From Bacillota bacterium (GTDB lineage: Bacteria > Bacillota > Desulfotomaculia > Desulfotomaculales > Desulfallaceae), in contig JAEXOR010000003.1 of assembly GCA_023439185.1 (NCBI GenBank), forward strand, positions 1 to 64,000: a stretch of DNA of 64,000 nucleotides. The letters are read 5' to 3'. A model generated the notes under the pieces. That model saw nothing but the letters and a program-made list of their open reading frames with translations, searched no databases and had not been told where the DNA came from. Numbering within the stretch: the stretch's first letter is position 1; every line of letters starts with the position of its first letter. The translations under genes were made by a program, and so were the position numbers. Of the stretch, positions 7,996-15,692 are shown in pieces.

Positions 7996-9056
7996 TGCAT
8001 CGTCCTCATTTTCGTAAATATAATGACGACAAAAAACGGAATACCGATGACGGCCGTGATCAACCCGATGGGCAGTATGACCCCCGGTATAATGACCTTG
8101 CTGACCACAAAGGCGAAGGACATGATAAAGGCGCCCGTTAATGCGGAAAGGGGCATAAAAAACCGTTGGTCCTCGCCCACCAGTTGGCGGGCGATATGAG
8201 GGGCAATAAGGCCCACAAAGCCTATGGTGCCCACAAAACAGACCGCCACGGCGGAAAGCAGGGAAGTGATCAAAATAACATTTCTGCGCACCCTGGCGGT
8301 ATCCACGCCCAAGCTTTTGGCCTTTGTATCGTCCAGGGTCATGGCGGTCAGTTTCCATGCATCCTTAAACAGCATAAAAAAACACACCGCCAGCACGGCC
8401 AGAACAATGGAAAACTTATTCCAGGTGGTTTTCAGCAGGCTGCCGAAGGTCCAGAAAATTAAACTTTGCAGCTGATCTTCATCGGCAATGTACTGCAAAA
8501 TCATGGTCAGGGCGTTAAAAAGAAAATTCAGCGCGATGCCGAATAAAATAATGGCGGTTTTGCCGATATTCCTCTGGCGCGAGAAGGTGTAGATCCCCGC
8601 GGCCACCAGCAACGCAAAGAAAAAAGCGTTCACCGTCACGGCCAGCGTGTCCGAAACATGAAACAAATTGGCGTTCAATATCAATCCCATGGCCGCTCCA
8701 AAGGATGCGGCGGCGGATATGCCCAGTGTAAAGGGACTGGCTATGGGGTTGCGCAGGATGGTTTGAATCCCGCAGCCGCCAATACCCAGGGACGCCCCGA
8801 TAACTACCGCCATAAGTGCCATGGGCAAGCGGATCTCCTTGATGATCATGGGATTATGCCCGTCCCCTCCGCCCGCAAACAACACGCTTAATATTTCCCG
8901 GACGGCTATGGAAGAGGAACCGATGGAAATGTTCAGGATGGTCAGGCAAGCCAGTCCCACGGACAGGGCCGCGATCAGCACCACTCTTTTTCTGACCAGG
9001 CTGTTATACAGCTTGCGGTTGGCGCTCTCCTGACGAATTATTTGTTGGTATGCCAT
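7992..9056 (-). CDS. ABC transporter permease, FecCD/BtuC family
   Basis: 354 residues with about ten hydrophobic helices and the family's 'MALMAVVIGASLGIGGCGIQ' and 'FVGTIGFVGLIAPHIARQLVG' signatures, the latter being the coupling region that contacts the ATPase. One permease gene is present, so a homodimer is expected as in BtuC. Starts at ATG 9056 with GGAG 12 nt upstream. It is separated from the binding-protein gene by 133 bp containing a long nested hairpin, and overlaps the ATPase gene by 4 bp. Confidence 0.9.
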   Translation of the reverse strand: MAYQQIIRQESANRKLYNSLVRKRVVLIAALSVGLACLTILNISIGSSSIAVREILSVLFAGGGDGHNPMIIKEIRLPMALMAVVIGASLGIGGCGIQTILRNPIASPFTLGISAAASFGAAMGLILNANLFHVSDTLAVTVNAFFFALLVAAGIYTFSRQRNIGKTAIILFGIALNFLFNALTMILQYIADEDQLQSLIFWTFGSLLKTTWNKFSIVLAVLAVCFFMLFKDAWKLTAMTLDDTKAKSLGVDTARVRRNVILITSLLSAVAVCFVGTIGFVGLIAPHIARQLVGEDQRFFMPLSALTGAFIMSFAFVVSKVIIPGVILPIGLITAVIGIPFFVVIIFTKMRTMQ

Positions 9057-9092
9057 TATCTTGTATTACTCCGCCGTATATTTTTCGGTAAG

Positions 9093-9182
9093 CAAAAAAT
9101 GGCCGAAAGGCGCCGGAAGGAGGAAGCAGACGCCGGTATGCGTTAGGCCCGGCGCCCTTGGCAGCTGCTTCCCCGGCGCTTC
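9093..9182 (-). terminator. Large nested hairpin with U-tract between binding protein and permease genes
   Basis: On the minus strand, nested complementary arms can form: GCGCCGG with CCGGCGC outside, GGAAGCAG with CTGCTTCC in the middle and CGCCGG with CCGGCG inside. A run of six U lies just downstream (9094-9099). It could attenuate or process the transcript so that the binding protein is made in excess over the membrane components; this role is inferred. Confidence 0.5.
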
Positions 9183-9189
9183 CGTCCCG

Positions 9190-10692
9190 TTATTTATTTG
9201 CTTCTACATCTTCAAGACTGATAAACCAGGTGGTGATATCGCTGTCCAGAAGCATAAACCGATCAAAGAACTCGTCGAGAACCGCTTCCGGATCAAGCTC
9301 TTCAAATTCTTCGGGATAAAATATTTTGGCCATTTTCAGGCAGGGATAGAAAGCGTAAATTGAGCGGCTGGCCGCATGGGCAAATTCATGTAGATTGCCG
9401 TTTTTAACCGCCGTCAGATCACGCCAGCCAACCCGGTCGACAATGTCAAAGGCGCATTTTTTTGTTTCCTTGACGGAGTCCAGCCACCCGTCGTTGACGC
9501 CGCTGAGGATAATGTAATCCGGATCGGCTTTGAGGACATACTCGGGATCAAGACTGTTGCCGCCCCCGCCTGCGGCCGCGGTGTCCAGGAGAAGCGCGTC
9601 GGCAATGTTTTCACCGCCGGCGATGCTGATGGGCAAACCCCAGCCCGAAGCGCTGGTGGCGGTAGAGCCATAGATTTCGGAATACCCCGACTTTTCATAG
9701 TACACCGTAGGCTTGTCCTCACGCTGGGCAAGCTTCTTGGAAGCGATTAATCCATATTGCTCGTCAAGGAATGCCGATACTTCGGCAGCTTTTTCCTGTT
9801 CCTGGAATACCTGACCCAGCAGCTTCATGGTCTGCTGAATGGACTTATCCAAATTTTTGCCGGGCACATTGATCAGAACGATGGGGATTCCCGCCCTGGT
9901 CAGTTGATCTTCTATTTCCAGCGCGTAATTATGGGCGGACATGGCGGAATTGACGATCAGAACGTCGGGATCCATGGCCAGGATCATTTCCAGGTCAAAG
10001 GGAGCGTTATGGTCGGATATCTGTCCCAGGTGCTCCAGGTAATTACCCACCACGGGCGTGTACAGCTTCCCGTATTTTTGGATGCCCCCGCCGCCGTCCT
10101 GTCCGGAAGCCACCAGCATGTTAAAGGCATCCTCGTCCTTCAGGGGTATAATGTATTCAATAACATCCATGGTGCTTATCGCGTAGGAGGAAATCGGCAA
10201 ATCAATGGTTACTTCCCGGCCCTTGGCGTCCGTTATCGTCACGGAGCCGGTAATTTCCTGTTTTACAGGCATGGCGTCTTTGTTTATTGCTACTGTCGTC
10301 ACTTCTTCTTCAACCGGAGGAACATACCCGTATTTTGCCGGATCTGCGCCGGCGGCCCTCAATGAATCGGCCACCGCATTGATGATGCCGTTGCTGGTAA
10401 GCGTGGCGCCGGAAACAACATCTACATTCAATGACTGTGCCTCAATAATTTGCCGGGGGATTTTTTCAATGGCAACAGGCCCGATATCATCTGTTTCGTT
10501 GTTTTTACCCACGATAATATCGATAATTTTTCCGTCTTGATCAATCTCGGTGGTTACCTCAAGATCTCCGTGATAAGCCGCCGCCGTACCAGTGAAGCTG
10601 CCTGCCGTGATTGACGAGCTGCACCCCACCAGGGAAATGAGCAAGGCCGTCACAAAAAGTAAAGCGATACTTGTTTGGGCTGTTTTTTTCAT
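9190..10692 (-). CDS. FMN-binding domain fused to a BtuF/FecB-type solute-binding lipoprotein
   Basis: About 500 residues exported as a lipoprotein (lipobox LVGC, Cys24). Residues about 38-115 form an FMN-binding domain (NqrC/RnfG type) ending in DVVSGATLTS, which fits the ApbE acceptor rule D-x-x-S/T-G-A-T/S; the flavin would be on Thr97. Residues about 150-500 form a cobalamin/iron-type periplasmic-binding domain, opening with 'ITDAKGREVTIDLPIS' and containing 'MILAMDPDVLIVNS' and 'LKADPDYIILSGV'. First gene of an importer operon under a cobalamin riboswitch. Second ATG (10692) preferred because GGAG is 6 nt away; the first (10695) leaves 3 nt. The fusion is unusual: classical BtuF proteins lack a flavin domain. 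apbE is encoded 4.5 kb away. Confidence 0.88.
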   Translation of the reverse strand: MKKTAQTSIALLFVTALLISLVGCSSSITAGSFTGTAAAYHGDLEVTTEIDQDGKIIDIIVGKNNETDDIGPVAIEKIPRQIIEAQSLNVDVVSGATLTSNGIINAVADSLRAAGADPAKYGYVPPVEEEVTTVAINKDAMPVKQEITGSVTITDAKGREVTIDLPISSYAISTMDVIEYIIPLKDEDAFNMLVASGQDGGGGIQKYGKLYTPVVGNYLEHLGQISDHNAPFDLEMILAMDPDVLIVNSAMSAHNYALEIEDQLTRAGIPIVLINVPGKNLDKSIQQTMKLLGQVFQEQEKAAEVSAFLDEQYGLIASKKLAQREDKPTVYYEKSGYSEIYGSTATSASGWGLPISIAGGENIADALLLDTAAAGGGGNSLDPEYVLKADPDYIILSGVNDGWLDSVKETKKCAFDIVDRVGWRDLTAVKNGNLHEFAHAASRSIYAFYPCLKMAKIFYPEEFEELDPEAVLDEFFDRFMLLDSDITTWFISLEDVEANK

Positions 10693-10780
10693 CATTTGCT
10701 CCTTTCTTTTTTAAGTTTTCTGCAACACGCGCTAAAAATTTTCTTTTGCCGCCCCACCTCCCCGCACGTAATTGAGCAAA

Positions 10781-10823
10781 TAAAAAACTCTCAGCCTCTA
10801 CAATTTTTTAGAAGCTGAGAGTT
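10781..10823 (-). terminator. Intrinsic terminator, expression platform of the cobalamin riboswitch
   Basis: Perfect 10-bp stem AACTCTCAGC/GCTGAGAGTT (10814-10823 with 10786-10795) read on the minus strand and followed by a U-run at 10782-10787. It lies between the riboswitch aptamer and the binding-protein gene, where ligand-dependent termination would act. Confidence 0.85.
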
Positions 10824-10884
10824 GTTAAACTACTCAGTTGAATAATTACAAATACCACCCTATCGCTCGTAGAGTACCCTCGGT

Positions 10885-11062
10885 ACGTAAAAATAGGCAG
10901 GTCTTCTGGCTCAAGCGTCATCATTTTTGCAGCCTTCCCGGTTGCCCAGTGGCACTTTGCAAAAACTCCTCTATTACAGCGGCGGGACCGCGTGGGATTT
11001 ACACCCACTTCCCATTTAATCGGCGATAACAAGTATCTGCCGAACCTATTTGCATATTAAAT
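10885..11062 (-). promoter_or_regulatory. Cobalamin riboswitch
   Basis: The minus strand shows the hallmark elements in order: AAATAGGT at the 5' side, 'GGGAAGTGGGTGTAAATCC', 'GCGGTCCCGCCGCTGTAAT', the GCCACTG box inside 'AAAGTGCCACTGGG', 'CCGGGAAGG' and the 3' B12 box 'GAGCCAGAAGACCTGCC'. It precedes a terminator hairpin and the flavin/solute-binding fusion gene, so the importer should be repressed when cobalamin is abundant. Family membership rests on these conserved strings and is secure; ligand preference (adenosyl- or other cobalamin) cannot be read off. Confidence 0.95.
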
Positions 11063-11159
11063 TTTAGGTTACGAATTATCTGGTCAGGATTTGAACTCCT
11101 TTTCAAATTGTATCACAATCTGGTTACGAAATCAAACAATTCCAGGCCCGCCTGACGAG

Positions 11160-11768
11160 TCAGCGCAAAATATGTTCCAGCGCTTCTGTAGCCACCCGGG
11201 CCATTTTTGTATTTCCTTCCCGGCTCAGGTGCGCCTCGTCAATGAAGTACAGCGGATCACCGTATTTGGTGTTCGGCAGGCATAATGGAGTGAAATAATC
11301 AATCAGCGGGATGGACTGTGCCTGGGCGTATTCCCGCAGCCAGGCCCGGTGCCGGTCCAGCCAGTTGACGATGCCCTCCAGCCCGAAGGGGAAAAAGCTT
11401 CCGCCGGCGGTTGTGCAGACCGGGGTTGGCAGGCCCAGGATGGGAGTAATATCCCTTTCGACACACAACTGCACCATTTGCTCAACACAGAACCTTGAGT
11501 ATTCGGGATCATGCTCCATCCAGGCGTCGTTGGCGCCGCCCAGAATATGTACATGAGATACGCCGGGGTGCTCCAATTCCGGGGGCAGCCGCTGCAGCAT
11601 ATCCGCGATGCTGTCGCCGTTGACGCCGCAGTTCAGCGGTATGGGTTCAATTTTGCCGGCCAATTGATTTACCCAGGACGATTGCGGACCGCCGGGGAAA
11701 CCGTAAGTGATACTGTCCCCGAGGAAAACCAGGAATTTGTTTGCGGATATTTCACCCAAGCGGTTCAT
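11160..11768 (-). CDS. SGNH/GDSL-family hydrolase
   Basis: 202-residue esterase-like enzyme. Block I FLGDSITYGF supplies the nucleophile Ser near residue 18, the Gly block is in 'LNCGVNGDS', block III is GGANDAW, and the C-terminal 'IDEAHLSREGN' contains the Asp-x-x-His pair. No signal peptide, so probably cytoplasmic; substrate not predictable (acyl ester or acetyl group). Translationally coupled to dedA, whose stop overlaps its ATG by 4 bp, with GGAG 9 nt upstream. Confidence 0.88.
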   Translation of the reverse strand: MNRLGEISANKFLVFLGDSITYGFPGGPQSSWVNQLAGKIEPIPLNCGVNGDSIADMLQRLPPELEHPGVSHVHILGGANDAWMEHDPEYSRFCVEQMVQLCVERDITPILGLPTPVCTTAGGSFFPFGLEGIVNWLDRHRAWLREYAQAQSIPLIDYFTPLCLPNTKYGDPLYFIDEAHLSREGNTKMARVATEALEHILR

Positions 11769-12373
11769 ATCTTTTCACTCCTCAAAATGTAAAAATGTTT
11801 AATTAAAAATTTTACCGTCAGATAAATCGCCGCCAGGGCCAGTACCGCCAGTGGCAGTTTGTTGTTCAGATAGCCCGCGATTTGGGGCCATTTATGACCA
11901 AACAACATGCCCACGGAGATATTCATTGAAATCCAGATGATCGTAAAAATCAAGTTATAAAAGAGGAATTGTCCCCACCGCAGTCCGCTGGCACCGGCCA
12001 GATAGGGTGTAAGGTTGCTGACCATGGGGATGAACCGTCCGGCGATGATAAACATCGGCGCCGAACGCCGCATGCTTTGCCGGGCCTGCTCCAGGTCGTA
12101 ATTTTTTACCCGCAGGTACTTGCCGTACTGGTGAAAAAGCGGTTCCCCCACCCTGCGGCCGATAAAAAAAGCGGTGGCGGCGCCCAGGTTGAACCCCAGC
12201 ATGGCCAGCAGGAATACCGCATAAAAGTCAAGCCTTTCCTGATTAATCAAAAAACCTGACAGGATGATCATGATCCCGCCCGGAAACGGCACTCCCATGG
12301 CCTCGATAAACAGTCCGCCCAGCAGCCCCCCCAGACCCAGGGTATTCATGTAATCAGCCGCGAACTCCTGCAT
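11765..12373 (-). CDS. DedA family membrane protein
   Basis: 202 residues with four to five membrane segments and the DedA/SNARE-associated (PF09335) features: an N-terminal re-entrant region 'EAMGVPFPGGIMIILSGFL', 'GFNLGAATAFFIGRRVG' and 'RFIPMVSNLTPYLAGAS'. Family members are proposed lipid flippases or proton-coupled transporters supporting membrane homeostasis; for some, undecaprenyl phosphate recycling has been shown. Start ATG 12373. Forms a small operon with the downstream SGNH hydrolase. Confidence 0.9.
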   Translation of the reverse strand: MQEFAADYMNTLGLGGLLGGLFIEAMGVPFPGGIMIILSGFLINQERLDFYAVFLLAMLGFNLGAATAFFIGRRVGEPLFHQYGKYLRVKNYDLEQARQSMRRSAPMFIIAGRFIPMVSNLTPYLAGASGLRWGQFLFYNLIFTIIWISMNISVGMLFGHKWPQIAGYLNNKLPLAVLALAAIYLTVKFLIKHFYILRSEKI

Positions 12374-12508
12374 GCGCCCAATCGCCTCCCGGCAAATAGC
12401 ATACCCTCCGGGAAGCCGATCTTATCCAAGGGGCCAGAACATAGATGCAGTTTTTCCCACTAACCTGCTTTTACGCGATTTTGAAATCTTTTATTCTGAC
12501 TCCTGCTT

Positions 12509-14260
12509 TTAAAGTACCCTTGCGGAACCGCGGTAGACCAGCCCCCGCTGTCCGTCCACGGTAATAACTTCCCCGTCGGGAATAATACTGGTGGCCCCGG
12601 CGACTCCCACCACCACCGGGATACCGAATTCCAGGCCTACGATGGCGGCATGCGAGGTTAAGCCGCCCATTTCGGTGATAATGGCGCCGGCTTTTTCAAT
12701 GGCCGGGATAAATTCCCGGTCGGTGTCTCCGGTAACCAAAATGTCGCCCCGGGAGATTTTTTCCGCCGCCTGGCGGCCGTCAGCCGCCACACAGGCCTTG
12801 CCCGTCACGGCCCGGCTGCCGATGCCGGTGCCGTGGGCCACGATGTCGCCCACGGTTTGCACTTTAATCAAATTGGTGGTCCCATGCACTCCCACCGGGA
12901 CTCCGGCGGTGATGACAATCAAGTCCCCGCCTTTAATTAATTTGGACTGCAAAGAAACGTCCACCGCCGCGGCAATCATACTGTCGGTATCCTTGGTGCG
13001 CTCCACCAGCAACGGTTGGGTGCCCCAAACCAAAGCCATTTTGCGCAGCACATTTTTATGGGGCGTCACTGCTATGATGGTGGCTTTGGGACGGTATTTG
13101 CTGACCATTTTGGCGGTATATCCCGACTCGGTGGAAGTAATGATGGCCGCCGCCCCCAGGTCCAGGGCGGTGGTGACGGTGGCATGGCTGATGGCATCGG
13201 TGATGGTGCGGGAAATAGCCCGGCGTTTGCTCCTGAGCAGTTCATCGTACGCCAGGGCCGCTTCCGCCCGGACGGCAATCCGGGCCATGGTTTGCACGGC
13301 CGCTACCGGGTACTTTCCGGCCGCCGTTTCACCGGACAGCATGACGGCGTCGGTTCCGTCCAGGATGGCGTTGGCCACGTCGCTGGCCTCGGCCCTGGTG
13401 GGACGCGGGTTCTGCACCATTGATTCCAGCATCTGGGTGGCTGTAATGACCGGCTTACCCGCCAGGTTGCACCTTTCAATAATGGCTTTTTGGATGATGG
13501 GCACTTCTTCCGGCGGTATCTCCACGCCCAGATCGCCCCGGGCCACCATGATCCCGTCGGAAACCTTGATAATTTCATCCAGGTTTTCCACGGCTTCCTG
13601 GTTTTCAATTTTAGCGATGATATCCATATGGCCGTTATTTTCTTCAATAATCCGTCGGATGGCCAATACGTCTCCGGCTTTGCGCACAAATGAAACCGCG
13701 ACAAAATCAAAATCATGCTCAATACCGAATAAAATGTCTTCTTTATCCTTGTCGGTCAGTGCCGGCAGGTTGATTCGGACTCCGGGCACATTAACCCCTT
13801 TTTGACTGGTCAATTTGCCGCCGTTTTCCACCACACAGAGGATCTCGCACTCTTCCACCTGTTTAACCTGGAGAGCGATTAGCCCGTCGGCGATTAAAAT
13901 CCGGTTCCCGGTCCGGACGTCCCGGGGCAGGTCTTTGTATGTAACCGGCAGCAGCTTTTCGTTGCCCTTGACGTCGCAGGTGGTGATCCGGACTTCCGCC
14001 CCGGGCAGGAGTTCAACCGGTTCCTGTTCCAGGTAACCCAGCCTGATTTCCGGACCCTTGGTGTCCAGAAGAACGGCGATATTGGCGCCGGTATTGAGAC
14101 ACGCCGTACGAACTGCATGCACGCGCCTTGAATGATCCGCGTGGCTGCCGTGGGAAAAATTAAGCCGGGCCACGTCCATGCCGGCCAGCAGCATCTTCTC
14201 CAGCAATTCGGTTTGCTCGCTGGCGGGACCGATGGTGCATACTATTTTGGTGCGCCGCAA
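12509..14260 (-). CDS. pyk: Pyruvate kinase with C-terminal PEP-utilising domain
   Basis: 583 residues, longer than the about 475 of E. coli-type enzymes because of a C-terminal PEP-utilisers 'mobile' domain carrying 'GGLTSHAAIVGLE' with the swivelling-domain histidine (about 540-552), as in Bacillus and other Firmicutes. The catalytic barrel shows 'TKIVCTIGPAS', 'NFSHG', 'DTKGPEIR', 'IAKIENQEAV' and 'ATQMLESM'. It converts PEP and ADP to pyruvate and ATP, the last glycolytic step. Start is TTG with GGGG 8 nt upstream. It follows pfkA by 27 bp in one operon. Confidence 0.96.
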   Translation of the reverse strand: MRRTKIVCTIGPASEQTELLEKMLLAGMDVARLNFSHGSHADHSRRVHAVRTACLNTGANIAVLLDTKGPEIRLGYLEQEPVELLPGAEVRITTCDVKGNEKLLPVTYKDLPRDVRTGNRILIADGLIALQVKQVEECEILCVVENGGKLTSQKGVNVPGVRINLPALTDKDKEDILFGIEHDFDFVAVSFVRKAGDVLAIRRIIEENNGHMDIIAKIENQEAVENLDEIIKVSDGIMVARGDLGVEIPPEEVPIIQKAIIERCNLAGKPVITATQMLESMVQNPRPTRAEASDVANAILDGTDAVMLSGETAAGKYPVAAVQTMARIAVRAEAALAYDELLRSKRRAISRTITDAISHATVTTALDLGAAAIITSTESGYTAKMVSKYRPKATIIAVTPHKNVLRKMALVWGTQPLLVERTKDTDSMIAAAVDVSLQSKLIKGGDLIVITAGVPVGVHGTTNLIKVQTVGDIVAHGTGIGSRAVTGKACVAADGRQAAEKISRGDILVTGDTDREFIPAIEKAGAIITEMGGLTSHAAIVGLEFGIPVVVGVAGATSIIPDGEVITVDGQRGLVYRGSARVL

Positions 14261-14287
14261 ATGTCATTCCCCCCGTCACAATGAAGC

Positions 14288-15250
14288 TCAAATCGATAAT
14301 ATTCCCGCCAGGTTATAAAGGTCCATATCAATGGATTTCTGCGCATTAAAGACGGTTTCCAGCGGGCAGGCCACGATCTTGCCGGCTTTCATGCCGACCA
14401 TGTGTTTGCGGTAGCCGGACATCAGTAACTCCACCGCCATGGCTCCCATGCGGCTGGCCAGGATACGGTCGAAGGCGGTGGGTGTGCCCCCCCGCTGCAA
14501 ATGGCCCAGGATGGTAACCTTGGTATCCAATCCTGTTTTTTCTTTAATTACCCGACTGACATCAATCCCGCTGGCCGCTCCCTCCGCTACAATAATGATA
14601 CTATGCAGCTTGCCCCTTTTGTAGCCCCGGTAGAGTTTTTCGCATACCTCGTCCAGGTTATATTTCAGTTCCGGGATCAGAATTGATTCCGCACCCCCGG
14701 CCAGCCCGGCGGCCATGGCGATACAGCCGCTCTTCCGGCCCATCACTTCCAGAATAAAGGTGCGCTCGTGGGAAGTTGCGGTATCCCTGATTTTATTAAT
14801 CGCTTCCACCACGGTGTTTACCGCGGTGTCAAATCCGATGGAGTAATCGGTTCCGCCGATATCATTGTCTATGGTTCCCGGCACTCCGATGACCGGCACG
14901 TTATGCTCGTTTTGAAATACTTCTGCGCCTTTGAAAGAGCCGTCGCCGCCGATAATCACCAACCCCTGGATGCCGAACCTTTCCACGTTGGCGTAAGCCC
15001 TGGACCGCCCCTGGACGGTCATGAATTCCTCGGAACGGGCGGTGCGCAAAACAGTGCCGCCCCGGTGGATGATATCCGCCACCGAGCCCAGATTCATCGG
15101 ACCCATATCGGCTTCAATGAAACCGCTGAAGCCCCGCTGGATGCCGATTACCTCCAGGCCGTGGTAGATGGCTTTGCGTACAACGGCGCGGATAGCGGCA
15201 TTCATGCCCGGGGAGTCGCCGCCGCTGGTCAAAACGGCAATTCTGAGCAA
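14288..15250 (-). CDS. pfkA: ATP-dependent 6-phosphofructokinase
   Basis: 320 residues, the standard length for bacterial PfkA. 'GGDSPGMNAAIRAVVR' at the N-terminus, 'GGDGSFKGA' (Gly after GGD typical of ATP rather than pyrophosphate use) near 100, the catalytic 'GTIDNDIGGTDYSIGFDTA' and 'LGHLQRGGTPTAFDR' are present. Phosphorylates fructose 6-phosphate; forms a glycolytic pair with pyk. Start is TTG preceded by AGGTGG at 8 nt; an ATG immediately upstream is followed directly by a stop. Confidence 0.96.
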   Translation of the reverse strand: MLRIAVLTSGGDSPGMNAAIRAVVRKAIYHGLEVIGIQRGFSGFIEADMGPMNLGSVADIIHRGGTVLRTARSEEFMTVQGRSRAYANVERFGIQGLVIIGGDGSFKGAEVFQNEHNVPVIGVPGTIDNDIGGTDYSIGFDTAVNTVVEAINKIRDTATSHERTFILEVMGRKSGCIAMAAGLAGGAESILIPELKYNLDEVCEKLYRGYKRGKLHSIIIVAEGAASGIDVSRVIKEKTGLDTKVTILGHLQRGGTPTAFDRILASRMGAMAVELLMSGYRKHMVGMKAGKIVACPLETVFNAQKSIDMDLYNLAGILSI

Positions 15251-15354
15251 TTACATGCCCACCTTTCATAATAACGAAATACCTCAACTATACTTTTTGC
15301 TCCAGCGGATTAAATATGCAATTCATTTTTGTGTAATTTACCTGTGAAACAAGT

Positions 15355-15381
15355 ATATCCAGAGTCTAGAACTCTGGATAT
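15355..15381 (-). terminator. Perfect 11-bp palindrome after mtrB, weak terminator candidate
   Basis: ATATCCAGAGT and ACTCTGGATAT pair perfectly around a 5-nt loop, 4 nt past the mtrB stop codon. The following sequence on the minus strand lacks a clear U-run, so it may act as an mRNA 3'-end stabiliser more than as a strong terminator. Confidence 0.45.
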
Positions 15382-15384
15382 TGT

Positions 15385-15615
15385 TTACACGTCGGTTTTC
15401 AGGGCGCCGTGCTTGGTCATCACTTCGGCCCGGCCGCGGATTTTGATGGCGGAAGTATGTTCGGTGAATTGAGCAATCATTATTTCGCCTTTATCAAGTT
15501 TTTCCGAATGGTGGAACTTGGTATCCCGGCCCCTGGTGAGCCCGATGATGGTTACCCCGTTTTCCAGCGCTTTAATTACCACATATTCGCCGCTTACTTC
15601 ATTTGGTGTATTCAT
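15385..15615 (-). CDS. mtrB: Trp RNA-binding attenuation protein (TRAP)
   Basis: 76 residues closely matching the 11-mer ring protein TRAP: 'YVVIKALENGVTIIGLTRG', 'FHHSEKLDKGE' and 'AQFTEHTSAIKIRGRAE', including the lysines and arginine that contact (G/U)AG triplets. In Bacillus, tryptophan-bound TRAP attenuates the trp operon and blocks translation of trp transport genes. Here it is not in an mtrA-mtrB operon but lies between pfkA and dnaE. No trp leader with repeated GAG/UAG triplets and no anti-TRAP gene was seen in the window. Start ATG with GGGG 7-8 nt upstream. Confidence 0.93.
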   Translation of the reverse strand: MNTPNEVSGEYVVIKALENGVTIIGLTRGRDTKFHHSEKLDKGEIMIAQFTEHTSAIKIRGRAEVMTKHGALKTDV

Positions 15616-15692
15616 TTTTTCACCCCGTGGTATCTTAGCTTGCCGTGCGTTATTACAGAGTCATGATATCATAAGGCCACCGGTTTGACAAG

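Noticed and set aside
7996..8358. An N-terminal extension of the ABC ATPase reading frame
   Set aside because: It lies wholly inside the permease gene in another frame, is rich in His/Arg/Gly shadow sequence, and the GTG at 7995 has a proper ribosome site and gives the family length.
12591..13805. A 404-codon plus-strand open frame opposite pyruvate kinase
   Set aside because: Antisense shadow of a strongly coding pyk gene; composition (Met/Ser/Thr/Ala-rich) is typical of a complementary frame.
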